Below are positions 9,792 to 19,622 of a DNA stretch of 64,000 nt, in pieces. This stretch comes from Chelatococcus sp. YT9 (lineage in GTDB: Bacteria; Pseudomonadota; Alphaproteobacteria; Rhizobiales; Beijerinckiaceae): contig NZ_JAHBRW010000001.1 of the NCBI RefSeq assembly GCF_018398315.1, forward strand, positions 4,038,501 to 4,102,500, in the 5' to 3' direction. The translations under genes and the position numbers were made by a program. Numbering within the stretch: the first letter of the stretch is position 1; every line of letters starts with the position of its first letter. Under the pieces are notes generated by a model. That model did no database searches and was not told where the DNA came from. It saw only the letters and a list, made by a program, of their open reading frames with translations.

Positions 9792-10958
9792 ATGGAATTT
9801 CTAAGCGCCATGGGCGCGACCGCCACCGCCTTGGTGGGCTATGTCGTCCCGTTCCTCTTTGTCCTCACTATCGTGGTCTTCATCCACGAGTTGGGCCATT
9901 TCCTGGTGGGGCGCTGGTGCGGGGTCGGCGTGCAGGCTTTCTCGATCGGATTTGGCAGGGAGCTGATCGGCTGGACGGACAGACGCGGAACGCGCTGGAA
10001 GCTGTCCGCAATTCCCCTTGGTGGTTATGTGAAGTTTGCTGGCGACGCGAATGCGGCCAGCATGCCGGATCGGGACCGTCTCGATCAACTGACGCCCGAA
10101 GAGCGCAAAGTCAGCTTCTTCCATAAATCCGTGGGACGGCGGGCAGCCATCGTTGCGGCCGGTCCCGTCGCTAATTTCCTGCTGGCGATCGCCATTTTTG
10201 GCGGTGCGGCTTATTTCAACGGCCGCCAAGTCCTCGTGCCGAAAGTGGCTGCCGTTCAGGAGAACAGCGCGGCAGCCCGGGCCGGTTTCCAGGCCGGCGA
10301 TATCGTGCTCGCCATTGACGGTCAGCCCATCGCGTCGTTTAACGACATGCAGCGCATTGTCAGCGGCCGCGCGGAGGAAGAGCTTACCTTCCTTGTCGAC
10401 CGGGCGGGCCATGAGACACGGCTCACGGCGACGCCGGATCTCCGCGAGATCACCACGCCTTTCGGAAAGCAGCGTCTCGGCATGCTGGGACTGCAGGCGG
10501 CGTCGAATGATCCCGCCAACTGGCATGTTCAGCGCTTTGGTCTGGTCGAGGCCGTCGGCGTCGGTCTCAGTGAAACCTGGTTCATCGTCACGCGGACCTA
10601 TGACTATGTGGCGAAACTCGTCACCGGTCGGGAGTCGACGGACCAGCTGTCGGGACCCATCCGGATCGCGGAGGTGTCGGGCAAGGTCGCTTCCATGGGC
10701 GGGATCTTCTCGCTCATCAATCTCGCGGCGATTCTTTCAGTCTCGATCGGCCTCATTAATCTCGTTCCGATCCCACTGTTGGATGGTGGGCATTTACTTT
10801 TCTACGCCATCGAAGCCCTGCGCGGGCGGCCATTGAGCGAGGCGGCTCAGGAGATCGGTTTCAGGATCGGTCTCGCGATCGTTGTCATGCTAATGTTGTT
10901 CGTAACGTGGAATGACCTTACGCATCTTGGGCTTGCGCTCAGTCAACGGGGCACGTGA
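9792..10958 (+). CDS. rseP: Site-2 membrane zinc metalloprotease RseP
   Basis: An inner-membrane intramembrane protease; the family cleaves anti-sigma factors and leftover signal peptides. The 388-residue protein has the zinc motif HELGH in the first membrane helix, about residue 36, one PDZ domain (about residues 150-230, from QENSAAARAGFQAGDIVLAIDG) and the second active-site motif NLVPIPLLDGGHL near residue 325. E. coli RseP has two PDZ domains; only one is evident here, as often in alphaproteobacteria. The start at 9792 (MEFLSAMGATATA) is a judgement; the ATG at 9810 is an alternative. Confidence 0.93.
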   Translation: MEFLSAMGATATALVGYVVPFLFVLTIVVFIHELGHFLVGRWCGVGVQAFSIGFGRELIGWTDRRGTRWKLSAIPLGGYVKFAGDANAASMPDRDRLDQLTPEERKVSFFHKSVGRRAAIVAAGPVANFLLAIAIFGGAAYFNGRQVLVPKVAAVQENSAAARAGFQAGDIVLAIDGQPIASFNDMQRIVSGRAEEELTFLVDRAGHETRLTATPDLREITTPFGKQRLGMLGLQAASNDPANWHVQRFGLVEAVGVGLSETWFIVTRTYDYVAKLVTGRESTDQLSGPIRIAEVSGKVASMGGIFSLINLAAILSVSIGLINLVPIPLLDGGHLLFYAIEALRGRPLSEAAQEIGFRIGLAIVVMLMLFVTWNDLTHLGLALSQRGT

Positions 10959-10971
10959 CCCTGAGGTCACG
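10954..10971 (+). terminator. Perfect hairpin at the rseP stop codon
   Basis: CGTGACC (10954-10960), loop CTGA, GGTCACG (10965-10971). The TGA stop lies in the left arm. No T-run, so partial termination or mRNA stabilisation between rseP and bamA is as likely as full termination. Confidence 0.45.
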
Positions 10972-11089
10972 GTCCCCGGGGAAAAGTTTGTTAACGGTGT
11001 TTGTACGTTTGCATGGACGAGTAAACTCTGTAGAAGCGTTATTCGCCTATGGGATTGATATGGCCGGTTTTCCGGCAGAGAAAAGAACA

Positions 11090-13543
11090 ATGAGGCGGCA
11101 TCTGATGACGCTGACGACCAAAAGAGGCCGGCACTTGGTAAAAGGGCTCCGTTCTGGACTGGTGGCACTTCCGCTGACGGCAGTTTTTGCTGGAGGCGCT
11201 TTGGCGCAGTCGATTGTTGTTCAGGGCAATCGGCGGGTCGAGGCTGACACGGTTCGGTCTTACATCACGAGCCCGTCCAATTCGCCGGCTGAAATCCGTC
11301 GCGAGTTGATGGCGACCGGCATGTTCACCAACGTGAGCGTCGCGCGTCGCGGTGGCGACGTCGTCGTGACCGTTTCCGAAAACGACCTCATCAACCGGGT
11401 CGCTTTCGAGGGCAACAAGAAGCTCAACAAGGATATCCTCGGTTCCGAGGTGCAGACGAAGGCACGCCAGCCCTACAGCCAGGCCACGGTCGATGCCGAC
11501 ATTGCCCGGATCCGCGAGATCTATAAGCAATCCGGCCGCGGTCTCGCCTCGGTGACCGCGCGGACGGTCGATCTTCCCAATGGCCGTATCGACGTCGTGT
11601 TCACCATCGACGAGGGTGATAAGACGGGCGTCAAGGAAATCAATTTCGTCGGCAACACGGCCTATTCGTCGTCGCGTTTGCGGAACCTGATGACGACGAC
11701 GGAGATGAATTTCCTGTCGTTTCTCAAGACCTCCGACGTTTATGATCCCGACAGGATCGCATCGGACGAAGAGCTGATCCGGCGCTATTACCTTAAGAAC
11801 GGCTACGCCGACTTCCGTATCGTTTCGACCGACGTCCAGTTCGATGAGGCGAAGGGTGGCTATATCGTCACCATCACGGTGGAAGAGGGGCAGCCCTACA
11901 AGGTCAGCGGCGTTCGCGTCGAATCCCAGATCCCCGACGTGTCATCCGAGCAGTTGCAGGGCATCGTCACCACATCCGCAGGCGATACCTATAATGCGGA
12001 GGCGGTCGAAAAGTCTCTCGACAGGTTGACAACCGAGCTTGGCCGCCGCGGCTATGCCTTTACCCAGGTCCGTCCTGCGGGCGTGCGCGATCCCGATACG
12101 CATACCATCGGCATCGACTATGTCGTGGAGGAGGGGCCGCGCGTTTATATCGAGCGGATCAACATCCGTGGCAACACGCGGACCCGTGACTACGTGGTGC
12201 GGCGCGAGTTTGATATCGGCGAGGGCGACGCCTTCAACAAGGTGTTGATCGACCGCGCGCTGCGCCGCCTCAATAATCTGGGCTACTTCAAGTCGGTCCG
12301 CATCACCAACGAGCCTGGCTCCAGCCCCGACCGCGTCATCGTGAATGTGGACGTCGAGGATCAGGCGACCGGCCAGTTCTCCGTGTCGGGTGGTTACTCG
12401 ACCTCGGACGGTCTTATCGGTGAGGTTGCGGTTTCTGAATCGAACTTCCTCGGCCGCGGTCAGTATGTCCGTCTCGCGGGCTCCTGGGGTCAGCGCGCGC
12501 AGGGTGTCGACTTCTCGTTCACCGAGCCTTACTTCCTCGGCCAGCGCATGGCTGCCGGCTTCGACCTGTTCTCGAAGTATACGGACAACACCAACTACTC
12601 TCGTTACACCAACCGGGTGACGGGTGGTCAGCTTCGCTTGGGTCTGCCGATCACCGAAGATACGACGGTTACGCTGCGTTACTCGCTGTATCAGTCGAAC
12701 CTCAAGGTGCCGAACAGCTACGACGATCCGTTCAACGACTGCTGGTACCCGCTCTACGGCTTCACCGGCCCCTATCCGGATTGTATCTACAACGGTGAGG
12801 CGTCCGTCGCGATCAAGGAAGCCGCCGGCAAGACCATTACGTCTCTCGTCGGTGCGACCTTTACCTACAACACCCTCGACAACATCCGGAATCCGCATTC
12901 CGGCCTCTACGTCGAGTTTAAGCCTGACGTTGCGGGTCTCGGTGGCGACTCCAAGTTCATCCGCGCCACCGCCGAGGCTCGCTACTATCGCGAGTTGTTC
13001 GACGATGTCGTCGGCTTGGTCCGCGTCCAGGGTGGTCACGTCCGTGCGTTCGGTGACAAGGACCTGCGCATCGTCGACAACTTCTTCCTCGGCCCGTCGC
13101 TGGTTCGTGGCTTTGCGCCCTCCGGCATCGGCCCGCGTGACATGAATGGTGACTCGTCGGCCAACGCGCTGGGTGGAACAACCTATTTCGGTGGTTCGCT
13201 CGAAGTGCAATTCCCGATCTGGGGGCTGCCGCGTGATCTCGGTCTGCGAGGCGCGGTCTTCGCCGACGCGGGCACGCTGTTCGGCTATGATGGCGCGACC
13301 AACTTTGCTCCCTATGGCGTGCCGGAATACTGCCCTGCGCCCGGCACTCCCTACACGAGCTATACGGCGCAGCCGACCTGCGTGAACGTGCTGGACAAGA
13401 AGACGATCCGCTCGTCAGTCGGCGCCAGCTTGCTGTGGCAGTCGCCACTTGGTCCCCTGCGCTTCGACTACGCATGGGTGCTCTCCAAGGCAACAGGCGA
13501 CCAGACACAGCAGTTCCGCTTCTCCGGCGGCACGAGCTTCTAA
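11090..13543 (+). CDS. bamA: Outer membrane protein assembly factor BamA
   Basis: BamA is the essential core of the BAM complex that inserts beta-barrel proteins into the outer membrane. The 817-residue product begins with a basic leader and a signal peptide ending near GGALAQ, then five POTRA-like repeats (for example VVQGNRRVEADTVRSYI, KEINFVGNTAYSSSRLR, IERINIRGNTRTRDYVVRR) and a C-terminal 16-strand barrel with the LVRGF motif, ending in Phe. The barrel contains two Cys pairs in loop segments. The ATG at 11090 is favoured because AGAGAAAAG precedes it and it leaves a normal signal peptide; 11060 is possible. It sits between rseP and lpxD as usual. Confidence 0.95.
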   Translation: MRRHLMTLTTKRGRHLVKGLRSGLVALPLTAVFAGGALAQSIVVQGNRRVEADTVRSYITSPSNSPAEIRRELMATGMFTNVSVARRGGDVVVTVSENDLINRVAFEGNKKLNKDILGSEVQTKARQPYSQATVDADIARIREIYKQSGRGLASVTARTVDLPNGRIDVVFTIDEGDKTGVKEINFVGNTAYSSSRLRNLMTTTEMNFLSFLKTSDVYDPDRIASDEELIRRYYLKNGYADFRIVSTDVQFDEAKGGYIVTITVEEGQPYKVSGVRVESQIPDVSSEQLQGIVTTSAGDTYNAEAVEKSLDRLTTELGRRGYAFTQVRPAGVRDPDTHTIGIDYVVEEGPRVYIERINIRGNTRTRDYVVRREFDIGEGDAFNKVLIDRALRRLNNLGYFKSVRITNEPGSSPDRVIVNVDVEDQATGQFSVSGGYSTSDGLIGEVAVSESNFLGRGQYVRLAGSWGQRAQGVDFSFTEPYFLGQRMAAGFDLFSKYTDNTNYSRYTNRVTGGQLRLGLPITEDTTVTLRYSLYQSNLKVPNSYDDPFNDCWYPLYGFTGPYPDCIYNGEASVAIKEAAGKTITSLVGATFTYNTLDNIRNPHSGLYVEFKPDVAGLGGDSKFIRATAEARYYRELFDDVVGLVRVQGGHVRAFGDKDLRIVDNFFLGPSLVRGFAPSGIGPRDMNGDSSANALGGTTYFGGSLEVQFPIWGLPRDLGLRGAVFADAGTLFGYDGATNFAPYGVPEYCPAPGTPYTSYTAQPTCVNVLDKKTIRSSVGASLLWQSPLGPLRFDYAWVLSKATGDQTQQFRFSGGTSF

Positions 13544-13562
13544 ACCAGTGGACAGAGCGACG

Positions 13563-13586
13563 GGCGGCTTCAGAAATGAGGCCGCC
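13563..13586 (+). terminator. GAAA-tetraloop hairpin after bamA
   Basis: Ten pairs (one G-U) close a GAAA tetraloop between GGCGGCTTCA (13563-13572) and TGAGGCCGCC (13577-13586), between the bamA stop and the lpxD start. Only TTC follows, so it may be a partial terminator or a 3'-end stabiliser inside the operon. Confidence 0.6.
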
Positions 13587-13612
13587 TTCGCGATTCGAGA
13601 TATCGCGGTTTC

Positions 13613-14677
13613 ATGACAGATCCGGTGTTCTTTCCGCGTATGGGCCAGCCGACCTTGGCTGAGCTGGCTGCATCTGTCGGCGTCACTCTGCCGGAAGGCG
13701 TGCAATCGGACTTGCGGATATCCGGCGTAGCATCGCTTGAGTGGGCCGGTCCGACAGATGTCGCCTATATGGACAACCCGCGCTATGTCGATGCGCTGGC
13801 GGGGACCCGTGCGGCGGCGTGCTTCGTATCCAAGCGGTTTGTTGCGAAGGTTCCTCCGGCGACTGTCGCTCTTGTGACGTCCGATCCCTACCGCGTCTTC
13901 GCGCAGGTGATGGCGAGCCTTTATCCCTCAGCGGTACGCCCCCAATCGACCTTTGCGGCGGTTGGAATATCACCGGGTGCCTTCGTGCATCCCGGCGCAC
14001 ATCTCGAACCGGGCGTGATCGTCGACCCTGGCGCGGTTATCGGGCCCGACGTCGAGATCGGCAGCGGCAGTGTCATCGGCGCCAATGCGGTGATCGGTCC
14101 CCAATGCCGGATTGGCCGTGATGTCAGTATCGGCGCCAATGTTTCCGTGCTCAACGCGCTCATCGGCAACCGGGTTATCCTGCATGGCGGCGTGCGGGTC
14201 GGGCAGGACGGATTTGGCTTCGCGATGGGCGCGAAAGGACATCTCAAAGTGCCGCAGATCGGACGGGTCATCATTCAAGATGACGTCGAGATCGGCGCCA
14301 ATACGACGATCGACCGCGGTGCAAGCCGCGACACAGTTATCGGCGAGGGAACCAAGATCGATAATCTCGTCCAGATCGGCCACAATGTGGTCATTGGACG
14401 CCATTGCGTCATCGTCTCACAAGTCGGCATTTCTGGTAGCACAACGATCGAGGACTTCGTGGCGCTCGGCGGTCAGGTCGGTGTCATCGGCCATGTCACG
14501 GTTGGTACCGGTGCCCAGATCGCGGCCTCCAGCAATGTCGCGAGCGACGTCCCACCTGGGGCGCGCTGGGGTGGCACACCAGCCAAGCCGTTGAGGGATT
14601 GGTTTCGGGAGATCAAGTCCGTTGAAAAGCTTGCGTCCAGCCGCGATCCGGGCGACAGGGGTGGCGATGGCGCCTGA
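13613..14677 (+). CDS. lpxD: UDP-3-O-(3-hydroxyacyl)glucosamine N-acyltransferase
   Basis: LpxD adds the second hydroxyacyl chain to UDP-glucosamine in lipid A synthesis, in the cytoplasm. The 354-residue protein has the N-terminal uridine-binding domain with [20 protein letters not shown], then a left-handed parallel beta-helix of hexapeptide repeats. The catalytic region includes [30 protein letters not shown] with the conserved His. The N-terminus [19 protein letters not shown] fits, though MGQ at 13640 is an alternative start. Neighbours bamA and fabZ are standard. Confidence 0.95.
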   Translation: MTDPVFFPRMGQPTLAELAASVGVTLPEGVQSDLRISGVASLEWAGPTDVAYMDNPRYVDALAGTRAAACFVSKRFVAKVPPATVALVTSDPYRVFAQVMASLYPSAVRPQSTFAAVGISPGAFVHPGAHLEPGVIVDPGAVIGPDVEIGSGSVIGANAVIGPQCRIGRDVSIGANVSVLNALIGNRVILHGGVRVGQDGFGFAMGAKGHLKVPQIGRVIIQDDVEIGANTTIDRGASRDTVIGEGTKIDNLVQIGHNVVIGRHCVIVSQVGISGSTTIEDFVALGGQVGVIGHVTVGTGAQIAASSNVASDVPPGARWGGTPAKPLRDWFREIKSVEKLASSRDPGDRGGDGA

Positions 14678-14706
14678 ATTGCCGCGCCGATGAGGAGAAG
14701 ATTTTC

Positions 14707-15171
14707 ATGAACGATGGGCCGGACAAGCTCGAAACCGCGGATATCCTGCAGATTCTGAGCTATCTGCCGCATCGCTATCCCTTTCTTCTCGTTGATAAGA
14801 TCATCGAGATGAAGGGTGATGAGTCGTGCATCGGCATCAAGAACGTCACCTATAATGAGCCGCAGTTTGCGGGGCATTTCCCCACGCGGCCAATGTTTCC
14901 GGGCGTCTTCATGATCGAGGGCATGGCTCAAACCGCCGGTGCCCTATGCGTGGCATCGAAGCTCGCCCAGAAGGCGCGGCCGAAGGAGGTCTATTTCATG
15001 ACCATCGATAAGGCCAAGTTTCGGAAGCCAGTCGGGCCGGGCGACACGGTTGAATATCACATGAAGAAAATCAACAACCGCCGCAACATGTGGTGGTTCC
15101 GTGGCGAAGCGAAGGTCGACGGCGTTCTCGTTTGCGAGGCGGAAGTCAGCGCCATGCTGGTTGTCGAGTGA
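14707..15171 (+). CDS. fabZ: 3-hydroxyacyl-ACP dehydratase FabZ
   Basis: FabZ dehydrates 3-hydroxyacyl-ACP in fatty-acid elongation and shares its substrate pool with LpxA/LpxD, which explains its place between them. The 154-residue hot-dog-fold protein has [13 protein letters not shown] with the active-site His and [19 protein letters not shown] with the catalytic Glu. The ATG at 14707 is preceded by GAGGAGAAG. The stop at 15169-15171 is followed directly by the lpxA start. Confidence 0.97.
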   Translation: MNDGPDKLETADILQILSYLPHRYPFLLVDKIIEMKGDESCIGIKNVTYNEPQFAGHFPTRPMFPGVFMIEGMAQTAGALCVASKLAQKARPKEVYFMTIDKAKFRKPVGPGDTVEYHMKKINNRRNMWWFRGEAKVDGVLVCEAEVSAMLVVE

Positions 15172-15174
15172 GTG

Positions 15175-15966
15175 ATGGGCGCTATTCATCCAACCGCCAT
15201 AGTGGAAAACGGTGCGTCCCTTGGCGAGGGTGTACGTATCGGTCCGTTCTGCGTGGTGGGTCCGGAAGCCACCCTCGGTGACGGCTGCGAGCTTGTCAGC
15301 CACGCGGTTGTCGCCGGCCGGACGACGATCGGCCCGCGCACGCGTATATTTCCATTCGCGTCCATCGGTCACCAGCCACAGGATCTGAAGTATCGCGGCG
15401 AGGCGTCCACACTGACCATCGGCAGCGACTGCTTGATCCGCGAGGGTGTCACGATCAATCCGGGCACGGAAGGTGGCGGCCTCGAGACCGTGGTCGGCAG
15501 CCATTGCGCACTGCTCGCCAATTCACATATCGGCCATGACTGCCATGTCGGCAATCATGTGATCCTCTCCAATAACGTGATGCTCGCGGGGCATGTGACG
15601 CTGGGGGATTATGTGATCGTCGGGGGCGGCGCGGCGATCATCCAGTTCGCGCGTGTTGGTTCCCATGCCTTCGTCGGCGGTCTGTCGGGCGTGGAGAATG
15701 ACGTGATCCCATATGGGATGGCGCTTGGTAACCGCGCACATCTTGCCGGTCTCAATATCGTTGGACTGCAGCGCCGTGGCTTCTCGCGGGAGGATATCCA
15801 TAGCCTCCGGCGGGCCTATCGCCTCCTCTTCGCCGCGGAAGGGACCCTGATGGAACGGGTTGAGGACGTCGCCGCCGAATTCGACAAGCTCGCGGTCGTT
15901 CAGGAGGTGCTGGACTTCATCCGCATCGGCGGGAAGCGGGCTATATGCACGCCGCGAGAGGCGTGA
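15175..15966 (+). CDS. lpxA: UDP-N-acetylglucosamine acyltransferase
   Basis: LpxA catalyses the first step of lipid A synthesis, 3-O-acylation of UDP-GlcNAc. The roughly 263-residue product starts MGAIHPTAIVENGASLGEGV, has many hexapeptide repeats, the catalytic His in the HIGHDCHVGNHVILSNN stretch, and the C-terminal helical part typical of LpxA. ATG at 15175 is preferred; a GTG at 15172 lies directly in front and adds one residue. It starts within four bases of the fabZ stop, so the two are probably translated together. Confidence 0.95.
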   Translation: MGAIHPTAIVENGASLGEGVRIGPFCVVGPEATLGDGCELVSHAVVAGRTTIGPRTRIFPFASIGHQPQDLKYRGEASTLTIGSDCLIREGVTINPGTEGGGLETVVGSHCALLANSHIGHDCHVGNHVILSNNVMLAGHVTLGDYVIVGGGAAIIQFARVGSHAFVGGLSGVENDVIPYGMALGNRAHLAGLNIVGLQRRGFSREDIHSLRRAYRLLFAAEGTLMERVEDVAAEFDKLAVVQEVLDFIRIGGKRAICTPREA

Positions 15967-16850
15967 GCGACACTTCGCCGCCGAGCAATCCCAGCACCGA
16001 CGGCGCCGTGGCGCCGATCGTTCTTCTCGCCGGAGGCGGTGCACTACCGGACTTGCTTGCAGAAGCCCTTAAGCGCCGGGGCAGGGCGGTCAGGGTTCTT
16101 GCCTTTCGCGGCTTCGCGGAGCGCGCATTTGCCCGCCGCGCCGACCTGATTGTCGACCTCATCGACTACAAGCGGACCCTGGCGGCCCTCAAGGCGTGGA
16201 AACCGGCGGAAGTTGTCCTGATCGGCACCGTCACACGTCCCAAGCCGATCGCCTTTATGGGGGCGCTTTCAGCTTACCGCAATCGCGAGGAAATCGCTGC
16301 CATCCTGGGTTCCGGCGACGATGGCCTTCTTGGCGGCGTCGTGCGCGTCCTTGAGGAAGAAGGCTTTGCGGTCGCCGGGATCGATCGGCTTGCGCCGGAG
16401 CTGCTCGCGCCGCAAGGTCAGCTCGGTGCCGTCGCGCCGGATTCCGACAGCTGGTCCAGCATCGCGCGCGGCCTTGCAGTGCTCGATTCTCTCTCGCCTT
16501 TCGATGTCGGGCAGGCCACGGTCATCTGTGCGCATTGGGTCGCTGCCATCGAGGGTCCGGAGGGCACCGACGCCATGCTGCGGCGTGTGCAGAAACTCCG
16601 CAGAGGGCCGCGCCTGCGCGCCACCCATGGCGGAGTGCTGGTGAAGACAGCCAAACGCGACCAGGACCTCCGTGTCGATCTGCCGACGATCGGGCCGCGT
16701 ACCGTCGTAAGAGCTGCTGCGGCGGGCCTTCAAGGTATCGCTGTTGGCGCGGGTACGACATTGATCGTCGAGATCGAACGCACAATCCGGGAAGCAGATC
16801 AGCGGGGATTGTTCCTGCTCGGGGTCGATCTTCCCCACCGATCCCCCTAG
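15945..16850 (+). CDS. lpxI: UDP-2,3-diacylglucosamine pyrophosphatase LpxI
   Basis: LpxI hydrolyses UDP-2,3-diacylglucosamine to lipid X and UMP; it is the alphaproteobacterial replacement for LpxH. The approximately 300-residue protein shows LLAGGGALPDLLAEALKRRG near the N-terminus, GLLGGVVRVLEEEGF in the middle and a C-terminal domain with MLRRVQKLR, LVKTAKRDQDLRVDLPTIGP and the metal-site region GLQGIAVGAGTTLI. Its position between lpxA and lpxB supports the call. The start overlaps lpxA by 22 bases; a GTG at 15963 overlapping the lpxA stop is an alternative. Confidence 0.93.
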   Translation: MHAARGVSDTSPPSNPSTDGAVAPIVLLAGGGALPDLLAEALKRRGRAVRVLAFRGFAERAFARRADLIVDLIDYKRTLAALKAWKPAEVVLIGTVTRPKPIAFMGALSAYRNREEIAAILGSGDDGLLGGVVRVLEEEGFAVAGIDRLAPELLAPQGQLGAVAPDSDSWSSIARGLAVLDSLSPFDVGQATVICAHWVAAIEGPEGTDAMLRRVQKLRRGPRLRATHGGVLVKTAKRDQDLRVDLPTIGPRTVVRAAAAGLQGIAVGAGTTLIVEIERTIREADQRGLFLLGVDLPHRSP

Positions 16851-16963
16851 CACCAAAGCGACATTGCTCGTGACGTTCGGATCTCGACGGTCGTTTAAAG
16901 GTGAGCGGCGCATCCGATCTCTCGTAAGCGCCCCCTTGAGCATATTCAGGAAATGAGCGATGC

Positions 16964-17038
16964 GATTTTGCGTCCTCAAGTGCGCAAAATCAAAGATATA
17001 GAGCATTTCGCCTGGAGCGGATTTCAACGAGAATGCTC
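16964..17038. repeat. Palindromic element with two inverted repeats upstream of lpxB
   Basis: GATTTTGCG (16964-16972) pairs with CGCAAAATC (16983-16991), 9 bases with a 10-base loop. Next to it GAGCATT (17001-17007) pairs with AATGCTC (17032-17038). The double structure resembles the REP-type intergenic palindromes common in Hyphomicrobiales. It ends 53 bases before lpxB. Confidence 0.5.
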
Positions 17039-17091
17039 CTGGAGGCCGCTGGCGGCGGTAGGACTATGCGTCGGACGACTGAGGAGAGGGC

Positions 17092-18258
17092 ATGCCCGCG
17101 CGAATTTTTGTGGTCGCTGGAGAGGAATCCGGTGATCAGCTCGGAGCCCGGCTCATGCAGGCTCTCCGCCAGCGACTGGCGCCCGATGGCGTGCTGTTCA
17201 CAGGCGTCGGCGGGCGCGCCATGGAGGCTGAGGGGCTAGAGAGTCTCTTTCCTATGTCGGACATAGCGGTCATGGGTTTCGCGGCGGTCATCGCACGGCT
17301 GCCAACGTTGATCAGCCGCATTAAGGCGACCGCCGAGGCCATCATCGCTCAGCGACCCGATCTGGTCGTCATCGTCGACAGCCCGGATTTCACGCACCGT
17401 GTGGCGCGGCGCGTCAAAGCCGAGCTGCCCGATCTGCCTATCGTGGACTACGTCAGCCCCACTGTCTGGGCGTGGCGGCCCGGGAGGGCACGTAAGATGC
17501 GGTCCTATGTCGATCATGTACTGGCGCTGCTGCCCTTCGAGCCGGCCGCGCATGCCCGTCTCGGCGGTCCCCCGTGCACCTATGTCGGTCACCCTCTGAT
17601 CGAACGTCTTGACGTGTTACGCCCGAGCCGTGGAGAGCGGATCGAGCCGCCCTATGACGTCGAGCCACCGACCGTGCTCGTTCTGCCCGGCAGCCGACGC
17701 TCCGAGGTGACGCGCCTCATGCCTGTCCTGGGCGAGACGGTGGCTGCCGTTTCGGCGAAGGTTGGACATGTGAACTGGGTGCTGCCGGCGGTACCCCACG
17801 TTGCGCCGCTGATTGAGCAAGGCTTACTATCCTGGCCAGTCAAGCCCACCGTCGTCGCCGGCGAGGCGGCCAAATATGCGGCATTCCGATCCGCGACCGC
17901 CGCGATCGCCGCTTCGGGAACCGTCACGCTCGAACTTGCGCTGGCACGTGTTCCAACGGTCGTGGCCTACAAGGTGTCACGGCTGGAGGTGCAGGTGCGG
18001 CACTTCATCATCGTCCAGCATGCAAGTCTGCCAAATATCATTCTCGACGAGCCCGCCGTGCCCGAATTCCTGCAATGGAACTGTACGGTCGAGAACCTCG
18101 CGGGCGCGCTTCTCCCCCTGTTGTCAGCCTCTCCGGAACGCATGGCCCAGCTCGCCGCCTTCGATCGCGTGGCAGCTGCCATGAGCATTGGCGCGGCTCG
18201 TCCAAGCGACAGGGCTGCCGAAGTGATCACGGACGTTTTGCACTCGCGGCGATCGTGA
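17092..18258 (+). CDS. lpxB: Lipid A disaccharide synthase
   Basis: LpxB joins lipid X and UDP-2,3-diacylglucosamine to form the lipid A disaccharide, at the inner membrane face. The 388-residue GT-B fold protein starts ARIFVVAGEESGDQLGARLM, contains VGGRAMEAEGLESLFPM, VVIVDSPDFTHRVARRVK, YVSPTVWAWRPGRARKM and the UDP-binding LPGSRRSEVTRLMPVL. The C-terminal AASGTVTLELALARVPTVVAYK block is diagnostic. The start has GAGGAGAGG upstream. It ends at a strong bidirectional terminator facing gltA. Confidence 0.96.
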   Translation: MPARIFVVAGEESGDQLGARLMQALRQRLAPDGVLFTGVGGRAMEAEGLESLFPMSDIAVMGFAAVIARLPTLISRIKATAEAIIAQRPDLVVIVDSPDFTHRVARRVKAELPDLPIVDYVSPTVWAWRPGRARKMRSYVDHVLALLPFEPAAHARLGGPPCTYVGHPLIERLDVLRPSRGERIEPPYDVEPPTVLVLPGSRRSEVTRLMPVLGETVAAVSAKVGHVNWVLPAVPHVAPLIEQGLLSWPVKPTVVAGEAAKYAAFRSATAAIAASGTVTLELALARVPTVVAYKVSRLEVQVRHFIIVQHASLPNIILDEPAVPEFLQWNCTVENLAGALLPLLSASPERMAQLAAFDRVAAAMSIGAARPSDRAAEVITDVLHSRRS

Positions 18259-18278
18259 GCGGTGCCCTGGTGGTAACA

Positions 18279-18304
18279 AAAAAGGGGCCTGAACGGCCCC
18301 TTTT
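18279..18304. terminator. Bidirectional terminator between lpxB and gltA
   Basis: AAAAGGGGCC, a short loop, and GGCCCCTTTT form a symmetrical A/T-flanked hairpin between the converging lpxB and gltA genes, able to stop transcription from both sides. Confidence 0.9.
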
Positions 18305-18329
18305 CCATATCGTTGACGGAGTTCAAATA

Positions 18330-19622
18330 TCAGGAGCGCTGCGCCATCGGCAGATAGTCGCGCTGGGGAGCGCCGATATAGAGCTGGCGCGGACGGCCGA
18401 TCTTCTGGGACGGATCCTCGATCATTTCCTTCCACTGGGCGATCCAGCCAACGGTGCGCGCCAGCGCGAAGAGCACTGTGAACATCGACACCGGGAAACC
18501 GAGCGCCTTCAGCGTGATACCCGAGTAGAAGTCGATGTTGGGATAGAGCTTCTTCTCGATGAAGTACTCGTCGTGCAACGCGATGCGCTCCAGCTCGAGA
18601 GCGACATCGAGCAGCGGATCGTCCTTGATGCCCAGTTCGTTGAGCACCTCGTGCGTCGTCCGCTGCATGATCTTGGCGCGTGGATCGTAGTTCTTGTAGA
18701 CACGATGGCCGAAGCCCATGAGGCGGAACGGATCGTTCTTGTCCTTGGCCTTGGCGATGAATTGGGGGATGCGGTCGGGTGTGCCGATCTCCGCCAGCAT
18801 CTTGAGGGCGGCTTCGTTGGCGCCGCCGTGCGCCGGTCCCCACAGGCAGGCGATGCCGGCGGCGATACAGGCGAAGGGGTTCGCCCCCGACGAGCCGGCA
18901 AGGCGAACGGTCGAGGTTGAGGCGTTCTGCTCATGATCGGCGTGCAGGATGAAGATGCGATCGAGCGCGCGCGCGAGGACCGGATTGACCACGTACTCCT
19001 CGCAGGGCACGCCGAAGCACATGCGCAGGAAGTTGGACGTGTAATCGAGATCGTTCTTCGGATACACGAAGGGCTGGCCGACCGAGTACTTATAGGCCAT
19101 AGCCGCCAGCGTCGGCATTTTGGCGATCATCCGCATGGACGCGATCATCCGCTGCTGCGGATCGGAGATGTCGGTCGAGTCGTGATAGAAAGCTGAGAGC
19201 GCGCCGACCGATGCCACCATCACGGCCATCGGATGCGCATCACGGCGGAAGCCTTGGAAGAAGCGGTTCATCTGATCGTGAACCATCGTGTGGCGGGTCA
19301 CCACGTAGTCGAATTCCGCCTTCTGGCTTGCCGTCGGCAGTTCCCCGTAGAGAAGAAGATAACACGTCTCCAGGAAGTCGCCGTGCTCGGCGAGCTGCTC
19401 GATCGGGTAGCCACGATAGAGGAGAACACCTTCGTCACCATCGATATAGGTGATGGCGGATTCGCAGCTCGCCGTTGAGGAGAAGCCCGGATCGTAGGTG
19501 AACATCCCGCTATGTTTGTACAAGGCACCGATATCGGCGACGCTAGGGCCTATCGTGCCGTCCTTTACAGGAAGGTCGATGCCCTTTCCGTCAACAGTCA
19601 AGGTGATTGCCTTGTCGCTCAT
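18330..19622 (-). CDS. gltA: Citrate synthase, hexameric type II
   Basis: Condenses oxaloacetate and acetyl-CoA at entry to the TCA cycle. The 430-residue protein starts [19 protein letters not shown], has [21 protein letters not shown] in the N-terminal beta domain and the catalytic blocks [16 protein letters not shown] (His) and [17 protein letters not shown] (His), with a later Asp. The ATG at 19622 has AGAAGGA upstream on the minus strand; the longer frame start at 19673 is rejected because it adds an unconserved leader. It lies between lpxB and gltX, as in related genomes. Confidence 0.97.
   Translation of the reverse strand: MSDKAITLTVDGKGIDLPVKDGTIGPSVADIGALYKHSGMFTYDPGFSSTASCESAITYIDGDEGVLLYRGYPIEQLAEHGDFLETCYLLLYGELPTASQKAEFDYVVTRHTMVHDQMNRFFQGFRRDAHPMAVMVASVGALSAFYHDSTDISDPQQRMIASMRMIAKMPTLAAMAYKYSVGQPFVYPKNDLDYTSNFLRMCFGVPCEEYVVNPVLARALDRIFILHADHEQNASTSTVRLAGSSGANPFACIAAGIACLWGPAHGGANEAALKMLAEIGTPDRIPQFIAKAKDKNDPFRLMGFGHRVYKNYDPRAKIMQRTTHEVLNELGIKDDPLLDVALELERIALHDEYFIEKKLYPNIDFYSGITLKALGFPVSMFTVLFALARTVGWIAQWKEMIEDPSQKIGRPRQLYIGAPQRDYLPMAQRS

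Noticed and set aside
9577-9804. 75-codon open frame between cdsA and rseP
   Set aside because: No ribosome-binding site, no recognisable features, and it overlaps the rseP start; considered as a dxr remnant but shows no dxr motif.
11942-13210. 422-codon minus-strand open frame over bamA
   Set aside because: Antisense shadow of the clear BamA coding sequence; Arg/His/Asp-rich composition typical of such shadows.
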